Shown: one piece after another, positions 1 to 8,882 of the stretch
Layout: each line of letters starts with the position of its first letter
Position numbering within the stretch: the first letter of the stretch is position 1
Source of the DNA: NIOZ-UU13 sp964417935
GTDB lineage: Bacteria; Planctomycetota; Phycisphaerae; Sedimentisphaerales; Anaerobacaceae
Reading direction: 5' to 3'
DNA: 64,000 nucleotides
NCBI GenBank assembly: GCA_964417935.1
Contig: CAYQKF010000007.1
Location: forward strand, 13,856 to 77,855
Position numbers and translations under genes: made by a program
Notes under the pieces: generated by a model
The model's input: only the letters and a program-made list of their open reading frames with translations
The model's database searches: none
Told to the model about the DNA's origin: nothing

Positions 1-180
1 CATATCGGCGAAACCAAAGATGTTTTATCCCCGGAGCAAATCGAGAAAGTTTTTGGCGTCAGGACATTTGTAGGCAGCCTGGGTCAGGAAAAATTCTTTA
101 TTCCCCTGGGAAAATTTGCAAAAGACAGCGGACAAATCGCCGGCAAACCACACAACATCCAACAGGAACAAAAGCATTAA
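1..180 (+). CDS. ABC transporter ATP-binding protein, C-terminal fragment
   Basis: The window opens inside an open frame that ends at the TAA at 178-180, leaving 59 residues. The fragment contains VLSPEQIEKVFGV followed by a short beta-rich segment. This matches the end of FecE/BtuD-type ATPases of iron-siderophore, cobalamin or haem importers, where a helix ending in 'vyGv' precedes the C-terminal strands. The Walker A, Walker B and signature motifs would lie upstream, outside the window, so the ATPase call rests on the tail alone. A cobalamin importer would suit a genome with corrinoid-dependent acetyl-CoA synthesis, but that is inference. No clear terminator follows; the next gene starts about 180 bases downstream. 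Confidence 0.5.
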   Translation, partial: HIGETKDVLSPEQIEKVFGVRTFVGSLGQEKFFIPLGKFAKDSGQIAGKPHNIQQEQKH

Positions 181-360
181 GTTGTTGACGTAACTGCTTA
201 TTTATCAAGACATTAAAGCTGTCAAGGCGATTTAACTTGAATAATCTAACTATAGTAACTATACTTTTGCCGTATGAACAGTAGCCTTTGGATAAAACAA
301 ATACTATATACAACATACTTTAAGGTGTTATAATCAGCTTTTATACAAAAAGTAAAGTTA

Positions 361-837
361 GTGGTAAGAAAGGTAAACCGGCAAGTGGCACAAAAACGTA
401 AAAAAGCATCCAGAGAAAAAGTAAGTTCGACTCGGACAAAGAAACGCTCTTTGACTTCCGCCGATACTGAGCATTTCAAACAAATGCTGTTGAAAAAACG
501 CAGGGAAATCCTGAGAAATGTAAACGAATTTGAAGACGAAACTTTGAAGAAATCCCGACTGGACGCAACCGGTGACTTGTCAAGTATGCCAATCCATATG
601 GCCGACATCGGAACAGATAACTACGAGCAGGAATTCGCCTTGGGACTGATGGATAGCGAAAGGAAACTACTGAAAGAAATCGACGAGGCGCTCAATCGCA
701 TCGAGCAGCAAACTTATGGCATCTGCGAAGGCACCGGCAAGCCGATTCCAAAAGCTCGACTTGAAGCTCAGCCCTGGGCCAGATACCGTGTTGAATATGC
801 ACGAATGCTCGAACAGGGCCTGGTACCGGAAGAATAA
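361..837 (+). CDS. DksA/TraR-family RNA polymerase-binding regulator with degenerate zinc finger
   Basis: The 158-residue protein has a basic N-terminal extension (residues 1-35) followed by a coiled-coil hairpin (about 36-115) and a C-terminal segment reading YGICEGTGKPIPKARLEA. Proteins of this family bind in the RNA polymerase secondary channel and adjust initiation, often with ppGpp. Canonical DksA has four zinc-binding cysteines; here only the first is kept, while the fold-defining YG.C...G..I...RLEA pattern remains. The turn between the helices, with HMADIGTDNYEQE, is closer to the YteA/TraR-like branch than to E. coli DksA. The start is a GTG at 361 with no strong ribosome-binding site, so a later start is possible. 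YacG follows 21 bases downstream, probably co-transcribed. Confidence 0.8.
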   Translation: MVRKVNRQVAQKRKKASREKVSSTRTKKRSLTSADTEHFKQMLLKKRREILRNVNEFEDETLKKSRLDATGDLSSMPIHMADIGTDNYEQEFALGLMDSERKLLKEIDEALNRIEQQTYGICEGTGKPIPKARLEAQPWARYRVEYARMLEQGLVPEE

Positions 838-858
838 ATGCAAGATTGATATCTTAAT

Positions 859-1086
859 ATGAAACACAGATGTCCGGTCTGTCACAAAACCGTTAAAACA
901 TCAATACAAGAACCGTCCAAACAAGCAAAACTCTTTCCATTCTGCTCCAAACGATGCAAGCTGATAGATTTGGGCGCCTGGCTGGACGCCAAATACAAAA
1001 TAGTCTCCAGAGCACACTTGCAAGAACTGCAAGAACCCGGCGAGCCATCTGATACTTCCTCTGATGCCCTTTCTGACAAGCAGTAA
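859..1086 (+). CDS. yacG: YacG-family zinc-binding protein (DNA gyrase inhibitor type)
   Basis: The 75-residue protein carries the full YacG signature: CPVC near residue 5, then PFCSKRC and IDLGAWL, giving a four-cysteine zinc site. In E. coli YacG binds GyrB and blocks DNA binding by gyrase. The length fits the family (about 60-75 residues). The acidic, serine-rich tail after residue 60 is variable in the family. It begins 21 bases after the DksA-like gene in the same direction. Function in this organism is transferred from family membership. Confidence 0.85.
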   Translation: MKHRCPVCHKTVKTSIQEPSKQAKLFPFCSKRCKLIDLGAWLDAKYKIVSRAHLQELQEPGEPSDTSSDALSDKQ

Positions 1087-1212
1087 ACAGCCGCACTCAT
1101 AAACAAAATCTTATGAAATTTATTGAAACCGACCGATAATACGTTATATATATACTTTCGTTTATTCTACACAAGGCCAATATCGATTGTAATCTTTTTG
1201 AAAGGAAGCAAA

Positions 1213-2478
1213 ATGGTCAGCGACAATGATTCCTCTCAAGTTTTTGACGGCCTTCTTTTTCCGAAAATATTCCGAACTTTCCGAATGGCCATCCAGCCAA
1301 CCAAATTAATAATTGCCTTTTTGGCACTGGCTATTATCTGTCTGGCCGGCTGGATTATGGACTTCAGCGAAACGGTCGTGGGCAGAGGTGACAGAGTTAC
1401 AGAGTTGGATATCTATATAACGAATCCCGGCGAGCTACAACAATTCATTAAAGAAAACAAAGAATTAATGGATGAGCGCAGGGGTATATTCTCAACACTC
1501 TGGCACTTCTCCGCTACAAAATTCCAGGGCGCAGTGGATTCGGTATTCGCATTCGACCTCCGGGGGATAGTGAGAAATATTGCTGATTATTTTAGGGCTG
1601 TGGAATGGGCACTAAGGCACCACTTCGTTTATTGCATCATCTTTTTTGTAATAAAACTTGCTGTAATTTCCATCGCCGGTGGCGCCATCTGTCGAATCGC
1701 AGCGCTGCAATTCGCCCGGGGCGAAAAACCCGGCCTAACCGAAGCACTGCGATTCAGCATAAAAAGATTCACAAGTTTCTTCACCGCACCTCTGGCACCG
1801 GTCGCCATAATCATTTTCATAGGCCTGTTCATATTTCTCCTCGGGCTGATGGGCAACATTCCCTGGGCCGGTGAGCTGATAATAGGTATCTTTGTACCGT
1901 TAGCTTTGATTGCAGGCGCGCTGATTGTGGTCGTTTTGATAGGAACGGTTGCAGGATTCAACCTGATGTACCCCGCTGTGACGTATGACGGCTCGGACTG
2001 TTTTGATGCGATAAGCCGTTCCTTTAGTTACGTATATGCAAAGCCCTGGCGAATGGTTTTTTACACGGCGATAGCCGCGGTATATGGCGCAGTTTGTTAC
2101 ACATTTGTTCGATTTTTTGCCTTTTTACTGCTCTTGGTCACACACCTGGCTTTGCAGCTTGGCGTCTGGGCAGAAAACAGCAAAGAGGTCGATAAGCTTA
2201 CAGCCATCTGGCCAAAGCCGGAATTTATGAATCTGCTCAGTTCTTCAGGTTTGGCAACAACTAACTGGGCCGAATCATTGGCGGCCTTTTTGGTGCACTT
2301 ATTTTTACTCGCTGTCGTCGGTTTAGTAGTCTCTTTCATAATAAGTTTTTATTTCTCTGCCAATACCATAATCTATTCGTTTATGCGCAACAAAGTTGAC
2401 AATACCGCTCTGGAGGATATTTATAAATATTTCGACGAAGCTGAAATCGAGCCGGCCACAACCGAATCACGAACTTAA
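1213..2478 (+). CDS. Multi-pass membrane protein of unknown function
   Basis: An upstream open frame extends this gene to 1123, but the ATG at 1213 follows a purine-rich AAAGGAAG sequence at a sensible distance, so 421 residues is preferred. The N-terminus is soluble, then a hydrophobic helix spans about 30-48. A polar loop of about 80 residues follows, and five or six further hydrophobic stretches lie between about 135 and 390, many rich in Ile, Leu and Phe. The C-terminal 30 residues are acidic and soluble. No catalytic motif is evident. The layout resembles uncharacterised planctomycete proteins encoded near information-processing genes, but I do not recognise a named family. A palindromic repeat follows the stop immediately. 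Confidence 0.7.
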   Translation: MVSDNDSSQVFDGLLFPKIFRTFRMAIQPTKLIIAFLALAIICLAGWIMDFSETVVGRGDRVTELDIYITNPGELQQFIKENKELMDERRGIFSTLWHFSATKFQGAVDSVFAFDLRGIVRNIADYFRAVEWALRHHFVYCIIFFVIKLAVISIAGGAICRIAALQFARGEKPGLTEALRFSIKRFTSFFTAPLAPVAIIIFIGLFIFLLGLMGNIPWAGELIIGIFVPLALIAGALIVVVLIGTVAGFNLMYPAVTYDGSDCFDAISRSFSYVYAKPWRMVFYTAIAAVYGAVCYTFVRFFAFLLLLVTHLALQLGVWAENSKEVDKLTAIWPKPEFMNLLSSSGLATTNWAESLAAFLVHLFLLAVVGLVVSFIISFYFSANTIIYSFMRNKVDNTALEDIYKYFDEAEIEPATTESRT

Positions 2479-2575
2479 GTGCCTAAAGTGAGCTAAAGGA
2501 AATTAGAAAGTGCCTAAAGTGAGCTAAAGTGAGTTCCAAACTTTAGGCACTTTGAACTTTAGGCACTTTAGCTCA
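2479..2575. repeat. TTTAGGCACTTTAGCTCAC palindromic repeat, copy 1
   Basis: Two direct copies of a GTGCCTAAAGTGAGCTAAAG unit (about 2479-2498 and 2510-2529) are followed by inverted copies at about 2541-2553 and 2557-2575. The transcript could fold into a long hairpin. Related copies lie at 4604-4696, 29111-29182 and 35387-35474, always between genes. It begins directly at the stop codon of the upstream gene, so it may act as a transcript end or processing signal. Confidence 0.85.
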
Positions 2576-2600
2576 CCTGAAACTGCGGTGTCGAGAAAAT

Positions 2601-4571
2601 ATGCCTGAGACAAACACAAATACACAGTTGAACGACAAGAATCAAAACCTGCCGGAATCTTCAGTTCCCCCCCCTACTACGTTGCTCCGTTTCCGCAGGC
2701 CTCTGATTATACTTGCTCACATAATTGCTTTCGCTGCCTCTTTAATGCTTTCCTTCCTGGTGGTACATAAAATGCAGTTCGAACGACCTGGTTGGGTAGA
2801 TATATACCCTACTTTGTTACTTTTTTTTCTCGTCGTCAAGCTGCCGGTATTTGGGCTTTTCAAGCAATACCGTGGCTGGTGGCGCTATGTAGGGATTTCC
2901 GATCTTTTCGGAATATTTAGGGCCTCGCTGATAAGTACTTTAATTATCGTAGCTTTATGGTTTGCAATAGGCCACATCGATGCCGTTCGTGCAAATCTAC
3001 CACCGGACATGAAAAGGCCTGCCGAAGGTGTATGTATGGCCGATATGTTCGCCACAGTTTTGATACTTGGTGGATTGCGGATACTAATACGGCTACACTA
3101 TGAGGAGTTTCGAACTGCCGAAGCAAGCCGACTGAAGCGATTTCTGATAGTCGGCGCAGGCAATGCAGGCGAAGCGCTGCTTCGAGAAATTCACCGTATG
3201 CCCGTAACCCAATATGAGGTCGTCGGCTTTATTGATGATGACCCCGCCAAAAAAGGCATTAATATTCATGGAATGCCGGTCCTTGGCACTGTTGAGCAAC
3301 TGCCCGAAGTCTGTGAGAAACGCAACATCGAAGAAATTGCCATCGCAATGCCCTCGGCAAGCCATAGCGAACGAATGCGCGTTGTTCGGGTATGCGAAGG
3401 CATCAAAATTAAGTTCCAGACCGTACCATCAATAACCGACATTGCCTCTGGAAAGCTCCGTGTTTCACAAATTCGAGAGGTTGACATTAACGATTTGTTG
3501 GGTAGAGAAACTGTGCAGCTTGACCTGGACTTGATAGAAGCCTTTGCCAGGGACAAAACAATTCTGGTTACCGGTGCCGGTGGTTCTATCGGTTCGGAAA
3601 TGTGCAGACAGCTATGTAATTTCAACCCGAAGCTGCTTTTGCTTATTGAGCAGGCCGAAAATCCGCTGTTCTACATAGAGCGCGAACTGCGCACACAATT
3701 TCCCGCCGTCTTCATAAAAGCGATTATTTGCAACATTACCGACAGGACCCGCGTGGACGAAATTTTCGAAAATTACAAACCACAGGTTGTTATTCACGCC
3801 GCCGCCCATAAGCACGTACCTTTGATGGAGCTTAACGCCGGCGAAGCCATCAAAAACAATATAGTTGGCACAGAAATCGTCGCTGATGCCGCAGACAATT
3901 ACGGCATTACAAACTTTGTAATGATAAGCACCGACAAAGCAGTTAATCCAACCAGCATAATGGGCTCATCCAAACGAATTGCGGAAATGTATGTTCAGGA
4001 TTTAAGCACAACCAGCAAAACACACTTTGTAACCGTGCGGTTTGGCAATGTGCTTGACTCTGAGGGGTCAGTGGTACCTATCTTCAAAAAGCAGATAGCC
4101 GAAGGTGGGCCAGTAACTATCACTGACCCAAAAATGAAACGGTACTTTATGACCATACCAGAAGCAAGCCAGCTCATTCTGCAGGCAGCAGCAATGGGAA
4201 AAGGTGGAGAAATCTTCGTGCTCGATATGGGCGAACCAATAGAAATCGTGGCATTGGCCAAGACACTTATTACACTCAGCGGTTTCAGACCCGGAGAAGA
4301 AATCGAAATGGTTTTCACGGGACCCAGAGCAGGCGAAAAACTCTTCGAGGAACTTTCGATAGAAGGTGAAGATATGCAGCGCACAAGGCATCCCAAAATC
4401 AGTATATGGAGAAATATTCCGATGGACAGAGACAGCCTTCGGACAGGCATAAACAAACTGGTAAATATCGCCAAAGCGCAAAACCACAACGAAATAGTTC
4501 AGAAAATCAAGGAGCTTGTACCGGAATATATCGGCCAGATCACCACTTCCCAGAAACCCGCCAACAACTAA
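2601..4571 (+). CDS. Membrane-anchored nucleotide-sugar 4,6-dehydratase/epimerase (CapD/WbpM/PglF type)
   Basis: The 656-residue protein has the classic long-form layout. Four hydrophobic helices lie in the first 180 residues. A first Rossmann-like domain follows (about 175-300, starting IVGAGNAGEALL). Then comes the catalytic short-chain dehydrogenase domain (about 310-600) with the NAD-binding motif VTGAGGSIGSEM. The active-site stretch STDKAVNPTSIMGSSKR carries Met where classic SDRs have Tyr, as is normal for WbpM/FlaA1-type dehydratases. These enzymes convert UDP-GlcNAc to a 4-keto-6-deoxy sugar for surface polysaccharide or glycoprotein synthesis at the inner membrane. Palindromic repeats of the same family flank the gene on both sides. 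The exact sugar substrate cannot be read from sequence. Confidence 0.88.
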   Translation: MPETNTNTQLNDKNQNLPESSVPPPTTLLRFRRPLIILAHIIAFAASLMLSFLVVHKMQFERPGWVDIYPTLLLFFLVVKLPVFGLFKQYRGWWRYVGISDLFGIFRASLISTLIIVALWFAIGHIDAVRANLPPDMKRPAEGVCMADMFATVLILGGLRILIRLHYEEFRTAEASRLKRFLIVGAGNAGEALLREIHRMPVTQYEVVGFIDDDPAKKGINIHGMPVLGTVEQLPEVCEKRNIEEIAIAMPSASHSERMRVVRVCEGIKIKFQTVPSITDIASGKLRVSQIREVDINDLLGRETVQLDLDLIEAFARDKTILVTGAGGSIGSEMCRQLCNFNPKLLLLIEQAENPLFYIERELRTQFPAVFIKAIICNITDRTRVDEIFENYKPQVVIHAAAHKHVPLMELNAGEAIKNNIVGTEIVADAADNYGITNFVMISTDKAVNPTSIMGSSKRIAEMYVQDLSTTSKTHFVTVRFGNVLDSEGSVVPIFKKQIAEGGPVTITDPKMKRYFMTIPEASQLILQAAAMGKGGEIFVLDMGEPIEIVALAKTLITLSGFRPGEEIEMVFTGPRAGEKLFEELSIEGEDMQRTRHPKISIWRNIPMDRDSLRTGINKLVNIAKAQNHNEIVQKIKELVPEYIGQITTSQKPANN

Positions 4572-4603
4572 GAACGCCCCCCGCTGAAAAATTCCAAATT
4601 AGA

Positions 4604-4696
4604 AAGTGCCTAAAGTGTCTAAAGTTTAGAGTGCCTAAAGTTATGGATTATTTTTAGCTCACTTTAGACACTTTAGTTCACTTTAGGCACTTTAGT
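4604..4696. repeat. TTTAGGCACTTTAGCTCAC palindromic repeat, copy 2
   Basis: Units of GTGCCTAAAG and its variants at 4604-4640 are followed by inverted units TAGCTCACTTTAGACACTTT and TTTAGGCACTTTAG at about 4654-4695. It is the same family as copy 1. It sits between the 3' ends of two convergent genes, so it could act as a bidirectional terminator-like structure. Confidence 0.82.
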
Positions 4697-4709
4697 CTCT
4701 TGTGCTCTA

Positions 4710-4940
4710 CTATGGTATCCTCTTGTCGGTCAGCTTGCTGGGCTTATCAAGAAGCATAAGTGCGTCCAAGTCTGCCATCATCTCCAGCCGGTTAATACGA
4801 AGAGTGCGCTTATGCCTTCTGCGTCCTTCAGCCACTGTCTCACCCGGCTGGTCGTAAGACATACACCCCAAAGGCACTAAAAACAAAGCACACAAAACAA
4901 TAACCAGAATCACCTTACACACAGAAACGCTTTTCATCAT
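4710..4940 (-). CDS. Small predicted lipoprotein
   Basis: On the minus strand the frame runs to 4961, but the ATG at 4940 follows AGAGGT with good spacing and is the likely start, giving 76 residues. The N-terminus is a lipoprotein signal: positively charged MMKSV, a hydrophobic core, and the lipobox VPLGC. The mature part is short, basic (GRRRHKR) then acidic, with no known domain. It points toward the capD-like gene, separated from it by a palindromic repeat. Function unknown. Confidence 0.65.
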   Translation of the reverse strand: MMKSVSVCKVILVIVLCALFLVPLGCMSYDQPGETVAEGRRRHKRTLRINRLEMMADLDALMLLDKPSKLTDKRIP

Positions 4941-4961
4941 TTTTACCTCTTTGAAACCCAC

Positions 4962-5336
4962 TTTTCGGCTACAGTTATCGGTCGGGCCTTATTTATTGGT
5001 CAGCCCCGTTAGAAATTTTTCCTTTTGTGTCATATCATTACCCCGTATAGAGTTTCTAACGGGGTCAGCCTGCGTCTTTATTATTTAGGCGCTAAAAACA
5101 CACCCCTGACTAACTCTATTATAGCAGCCGCCAATGCTGTTGTCAACCCCGTTGCCAATTATATTAGAAAAAGTCTTGTTCTTGCCCCCGAAACGCCTTT
5201 TCTTCTGAAATCGCACCTCTTATATGCCGATAACCTTCTTAATTAAACAGGGTATCTGGAAGAGAATCTCAGTAGTAAGCCGCAAGTGGCGCATGGTAGA
5301 TTACAAGTGGAAATGTTAATTTGTGATGGGTGAGCG
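4962..5336. other. Intergenic region with a spaced inverted repeat
   Basis: These 375 bases hold no convincing gene; the open frame at 5025-5246 has no ribosome-binding site and no recognisable protein. The notable feature is a perfect 12-base inverted repeat, CCCCGTTAGAAA at 5004-5015 and its complement at 5053-5064, separated by 37 bases and flanked by matching GGTCAG/GGTCAGCC sequence. It lies upstream of two divergent genes, the lipoprotein (minus) and the V4R kinase (plus), so promoters for both must lie here, but I cannot place them confidently. Confidence 0.5.
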
Positions 5337-7628
5337 ATGTTAAATACAGTTCAGGTTCCAAAACAGTTCGAGTTGATATTTCAAAAAGCCCAAGAGTATA
5401 CAAGTAAATATTTTAAAGAAAAGAAAGAAGATCCATCAAAGGGCACTATTGAAATATTTGGTGAGCGCTATATCTTAGTGAGAGCAGCCTCTATGTCAAT
5501 TGATTTCTTCGAGACTATAGAAAATTTATATAAAGATCGGGGAGAAGAAGAAGCACTTAATGTAGCAAGAAGTTTTCTTTTTGATATAGCCCATGCCATT
5601 GGTAAACAAGATGCAAAAAACTTTCATAAAAAAATGAACCTTAAAGACCCTATTGAAAAACTCTCAGCAGGGCCTGTCCATTTTTCACATTCCGGATGGG
5701 CGTTTGTCAACATATTTCCAGAGTCGAAACCCACACCAGACGAAAACTTCTACCTTATATACGACCATCCGTATTCATTCGAGTCTGATGCATGGGAGAA
5801 AAAAGGTAAAAAACCCGATTTTCCGGTCTGTGTGATGAATGCAGGTTATTCCTCAGGGTGGTGCGAGGAAAGCTTCGGCGTCCCTCTTGTTGCATCAGAG
5901 ATAACATGTAAGGCAAAGGGCGATGAGACCTGTCGATTCATCATGGCTCACCCTTCAAAGATAAAAGGTTACATAAGAGAGTATCTGAAGAAAGAGCCAA
6001 AGTTAGCAAAGAAGGTTACAAAATATGAGATACCGGGTTTCTTTAAAAGGAAGCAAATAGAGGACGAACGCAAAAAGGCTGAAGAGGCTGTGCGGGAAGA
6101 GAGGGATAGGGCCCAGAAGTACCTCGATGTGGCGGGAGTGATGTTTTGGGTTGTTGGCATAGACCAAAAGGTAAGATTAATAAACCAAGAGGGTTGTAAA
6201 ATACTGGGTTATAACGAAGAGGATATTATCGGTAAAAACTGGATTGAGAACTTCATACCAGAACGAGTCCGTGACGAGGTGAACGTTGTTGTCGAAAGAC
6301 TAAGTAAAGGAGAAACCGAGGCATTCGAGTATTTCGAAAATCCTGTTTTGACTAAAAGCGGCGAAGAAAGAATTATCGAATGGCATAATACCATGCTGCG
6401 CGACAAGGATGGTAGGATAACTGCCGCACTATGCTCTGGCCAAGACATCACAGATAGAAAGCGAGCTGAGGAGGAGGTAAGAGGGGAGAGGGAAAAGGCA
6501 GAGGGATACCTGGATATAGCGGTGGTGATGCTGGCGACAATCGATGCTGATGAAAACATAACCCTCATTAACAAAAAGGGTTGTGAAATCCTGGGCTACA
6601 CTGCGGGGGAGCTCGTGGGCGAGAACTGGTTTGACCTCTTGGTTCCGCAGGAAATAAGGGAAGAAATAAGGGGTGTCTTTGGTAAACTGATGGCAGGAAA
6701 TATTGAGCCGGTTGAATACTATGAGAATCAATTGCTGACAAAGAATGGAGAGCAACGACTGATCGCCTTCCATAATACAGTGATCAGGGACTCAAGCGGT
6801 CAGATAGTTGGAGCGCTACTTTCCGGCGAAGACATCACCGAGCGCAAGAAGGCCGAACTCAGGCAGGATGAACTTATCAAAAAAGTTGACCACATTAACA
6901 AAGACTTGAAAGAATTTGCATCTATAATCTCGCACGATTTAAAAGCGCCGCTGCGCGGGATTAAGACCTTAGCCAACTGGATATTAGCCGACTGTGCGGA
7001 CAAGCTCGGTGACCAGGCCAACGAGCAAATGAATTTGCTTCTGGAGCGCGTCGAGCGAATGTATAGCCTGATTGAAGGTGCCCTCCAATATTCGAGAGCC
7101 AGCCATGCAGAGGAAAAACAGATTCAGGTCAATCTCAATAACTTTGTTCCGGAAATTATCAACATGGTCGTTCCACCGGAAAACATTACAGTTACAATCG
7201 AAAACGAACTGCCTGTAATTGAGTGTGAAGAAGTTCACATTATGCAGGTATTCCAGAATCTGCTCAGCAACGCCATAAAGTATATGGACAAGCCGCAGGG
7301 CTGGATAAAAGTCGGCTGCGTCGAACAGGACGGATTCTGGGAATTCAGTGTCGCCGATAATGGGCCTGGTATCGAAGAAAAACACTTCGAAAAAATCTTC
7401 AAAATATTCCAGGCATTGCCGACCTCTCCCTACTTCGAAGGCACCGGCGTAGGACTTACGGTGGCAAAGAAAATTGTCGAGTTATATGACGGAAAAATCT
7501 GGGTCGAATCAAAAGTTGGCGAAGGAAGCACTTTCTTCTTTACTTTGCCAAAGCAAAAGGGACCCCGCCTTGCGGGAACCAAAATGGGGGCTAAAAATGA
7601 AAAACTCGAAGCCAATATTACTCGCTGA
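5337..7628 (+). CDS. Histidine kinase with V4R sensor and two PAS domains
   Basis: The 763-residue protein begins with a V4R-type domain (about residues 90-215), a fold that binds small hydrophobic molecules and metals; cysteines appear at SSGWCEESFG and GDETCRF. A charged helix leads to PAS 1 (about 262-375) and PAS 2 (about 390-505), then the dimerisation domain with the phosphoacceptor His533 in SHDLKAPLRG, and the HATPase domain with LLSNAIKYM, ADNGPGI and GTGVGLTVAKK. There are no membrane segments, so it is cytoplasmic. The last 20 residues are encoded across a palindromic repeat (7559-7580) and overlap the next gene by 32 bases. It heads a four-gene signalling operon. The ligand is unknown. 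Confidence 0.85.
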   Translation: MLNTVQVPKQFELIFQKAQEYTSKYFKEKKEDPSKGTIEIFGERYILVRAASMSIDFFETIENLYKDRGEEEALNVARSFLFDIAHAIGKQDAKNFHKKMNLKDPIEKLSAGPVHFSHSGWAFVNIFPESKPTPDENFYLIYDHPYSFESDAWEKKGKKPDFPVCVMNAGYSSGWCEESFGVPLVASEITCKAKGDETCRFIMAHPSKIKGYIREYLKKEPKLAKKVTKYEIPGFFKRKQIEDERKKAEEAVREERDRAQKYLDVAGVMFWVVGIDQKVRLINQEGCKILGYNEEDIIGKNWIENFIPERVRDEVNVVVERLSKGETEAFEYFENPVLTKSGEERIIEWHNTMLRDKDGRITAALCSGQDITDRKRAEEEVRGEREKAEGYLDIAVVMLATIDADENITLINKKGCEILGYTAGELVGENWFDLLVPQEIREEIRGVFGKLMAGNIEPVEYYENQLLTKNGEQRLIAFHNTVIRDSSGQIVGALLSGEDITERKKAELRQDELIKKVDHINKDLKEFASIISHDLKAPLRGIKTLANWILADCADKLGDQANEQMNLLLERVERMYSLIEGALQYSRASHAEEKQIQVNLNNFVPEIINMVVPPENITVTIENELPVIECEEVHIMQVFQNLLSNAIKYMDKPQGWIKVGCVEQDGFWEFSVADNGPGIEEKHFEKIFKIFQALPTSPYFEGTGVGLTVAKKIVELYDGKIWVESKVGEGSTFFFTLPKQKGPRLAGTKMGAKNEKLEANITR
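7559..7580. repeat. Small in-frame GC-rich palindrome, copy 1
   Basis: A 22-base hairpin with stem CCCCGC/GCGGGA and flanking GG/CC pairs lies inside the 3' end of the V4R kinase gene, where it encodes GPRLAGT. The same element, differing by one base and read in the same frame (GPRFAGT), occurs at 16089-16110. Confidence 0.8.
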
Positions 7629-8019
7629 AGATGACGGTGTGGACGTGATGATTGTCGAACGTGCGCTCAAAGACCTGAAGATTAAAAACCAACTGGTCAG
7701 CACAGCTAACGGCGAAGAAGCCCTGGAGTATCTAAAAAACGACGGCAATAAAAAGCCGTGTATCATCCTCCTGGATTTGAATATGCCCAAGATGAACGGC
7801 ATCGAATTTCTAAAAATCGTAAAAGCAGACGAGTCCTTGAAAAAGATACCCGTCGTAGTCCTGACTACATCCAGCCAACAGCAGGATGTAGTAGAAAGCT
7901 TTAAGCTTGGCGTCGCCGGTTACATAGTCAAATCCGTCGATTATAAAAAGTTTACCAAAGCAATCAGTACCATTAACCTGTATTGGACATTAAGTGAACT
8001 ACCGTCAAATGGAGACTAA
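7597..8019 (+). CDS. Single-domain response regulator (Rcp1-like receiver)
   Basis: The preferred start is ATG 7597, giving 140 residues. It is preceded by a G-rich run, and the receiver domain starts at once with ILLAEDDGVD; the frame open upstream to 7474 is only overlap with the kinase. The acidic pocket is EDD, phosphoacceptor Asp60 lies in LLDLNMPKMNG, and the switch Thr/Ser is in VVLTTSS. A Lys follows in GYIVKS. There is no output domain, so it probably relays phosphate or acts through protein contact, as Rcp1-type partners of PAS kinases do. It overlaps the kinase gene by 32 bases, consistent with translational coupling. Confidence 0.88.
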   Translation: MKNSKPILLAEDDGVDVMIVERALKDLKIKNQLVSTANGEEALEYLKNDGNKKPCIILLDLNMPKMNGIEFLKIVKADESLKKIPVVVLTTSSQQQDVVESFKLGVAGYIVKSVDYKKFTKAISTINLYWTLSELPSNGD

Positions 8020-8021
8020 AA

Positions 8022-8882
8022 ATGGAGACTAAAACTATGGAAAACACAAGATACAAAATTCTGTTCATCGAAGACAACCAGCTCGATCAGATGGCCTTTA
8101 AGCGATTTGTGGACGAGAATGACATCCCTTACGATTGCACAATAGCCGGCTCTGTTTCGGAGGCCCGGCAAGCATTGGATTCCGAGCGGTTTGATATCGT
8201 AATTACGGACCACTCACTCGGGGACGGCACAGCTTTTGAAATCCTGAAGTCGGCGGGGAATACCCCCGTTATAGTTGTTACCGGAGCCGGTGACGAGGAA
8301 ACAGCCGTCAAAGCCTGGAAGGCCGGCGCTTACGATTATCTGATAAAAGACTTCGACCAAAACTATCTCAAAGCCATTCCAATAACCGTCGAAAATGCCG
8401 TCAGCCACAAGATAGTCGAAAAGAAACTCCAATTGCTCTCGGGCGCTGTTATGAGCACGGACGATAGCGTCTATATTACCGACATGCAGGGCAGGATTAT
8501 CTTCGTTAATAAGGCATTCTGTAATACTTACGGGTATAAGGAGCAGGAGATTATCGGGAAAAACAGCACTGTCCTCTGGATAGGAAAACAGCAAACCGAA
8601 AATACCAGAAGCGTCTTCCAGACCCGAACTGTTGGAAGCTCCTGGGAAGTCGGCTTCTACCATAAACGAAACGACGACAGCGTATTTCCCATCTCTCTTT
8701 CCAGGTCAACTATTAAAGATTCAAACGGAAACGAGGTTGCGATTGTCGGAGTAGCTCGCGACATATCCGAGCGAATACTTATAGAGGATGAACTTAGAAC
8801 CGAAAACCAGAATTTGAAGGAACTAATTAGAGAGCTGGAAGAAAAACTTGGGATAGAGCATAGTATGGGTAAAATGGCATAA
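8022..8882 (+). CDS. Response regulator with receiver and PAS domains
   Basis: The 286-residue protein has a receiver domain at about 10-130 with phosphoacceptor Asp63 in IVITDHSLGDG, a switch Thr in VVTGAGDEE and a conserved Lys in DYLIKD. A PAS domain follows at about 140-255 and a coiled-coil tail ends near EEKLGIEHS. There is no DNA-binding or enzymatic output. A short direct repeat (AATGGAGACTAA twice) spans the junction with the previous gene and supplies two possible starts, ATG 8022 and ATG 8037, each after a GGAGAC-like site. Its stop overlaps the next start by one base (TAATG). It is probably an intermediate between the two kinases. Confidence 0.85.
   Translation: METKTMENTRYKILFIEDNQLDQMAFKRFVDENDIPYDCTIAGSVSEARQALDSERFDIVITDHSLGDGTAFEILKSAGNTPVIVVTGAGDEETAVKAWKAGAYDYLIKDFDQNYLKAIPITVENAVSHKIVEKKLQLLSGAVMSTDDSVYITDMQGRIIFVNKAFCNTYGYKEQEIIGKNSTVLWIGKQQTENTRSVFQTRTVGSSWEVGFYHKRNDDSVFPISLSRSTIKDSNGNEVAIVGVARDISERILIEDELRTENQNLKELIRELEEKLGIEHSMGKMA

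Noticed and set aside
1123..1212. Upstream extension of the membrane protein
   Set aside because: The ATG at 1213 has a purine-rich site and gives a normal N-terminus; the extension is AT-rich leader.
5025..5246. 72-codon frame upstream of the V4R kinase
   Set aside because: It begins inside an inverted repeat, has no ribosome-binding site and no recognisable sequence.
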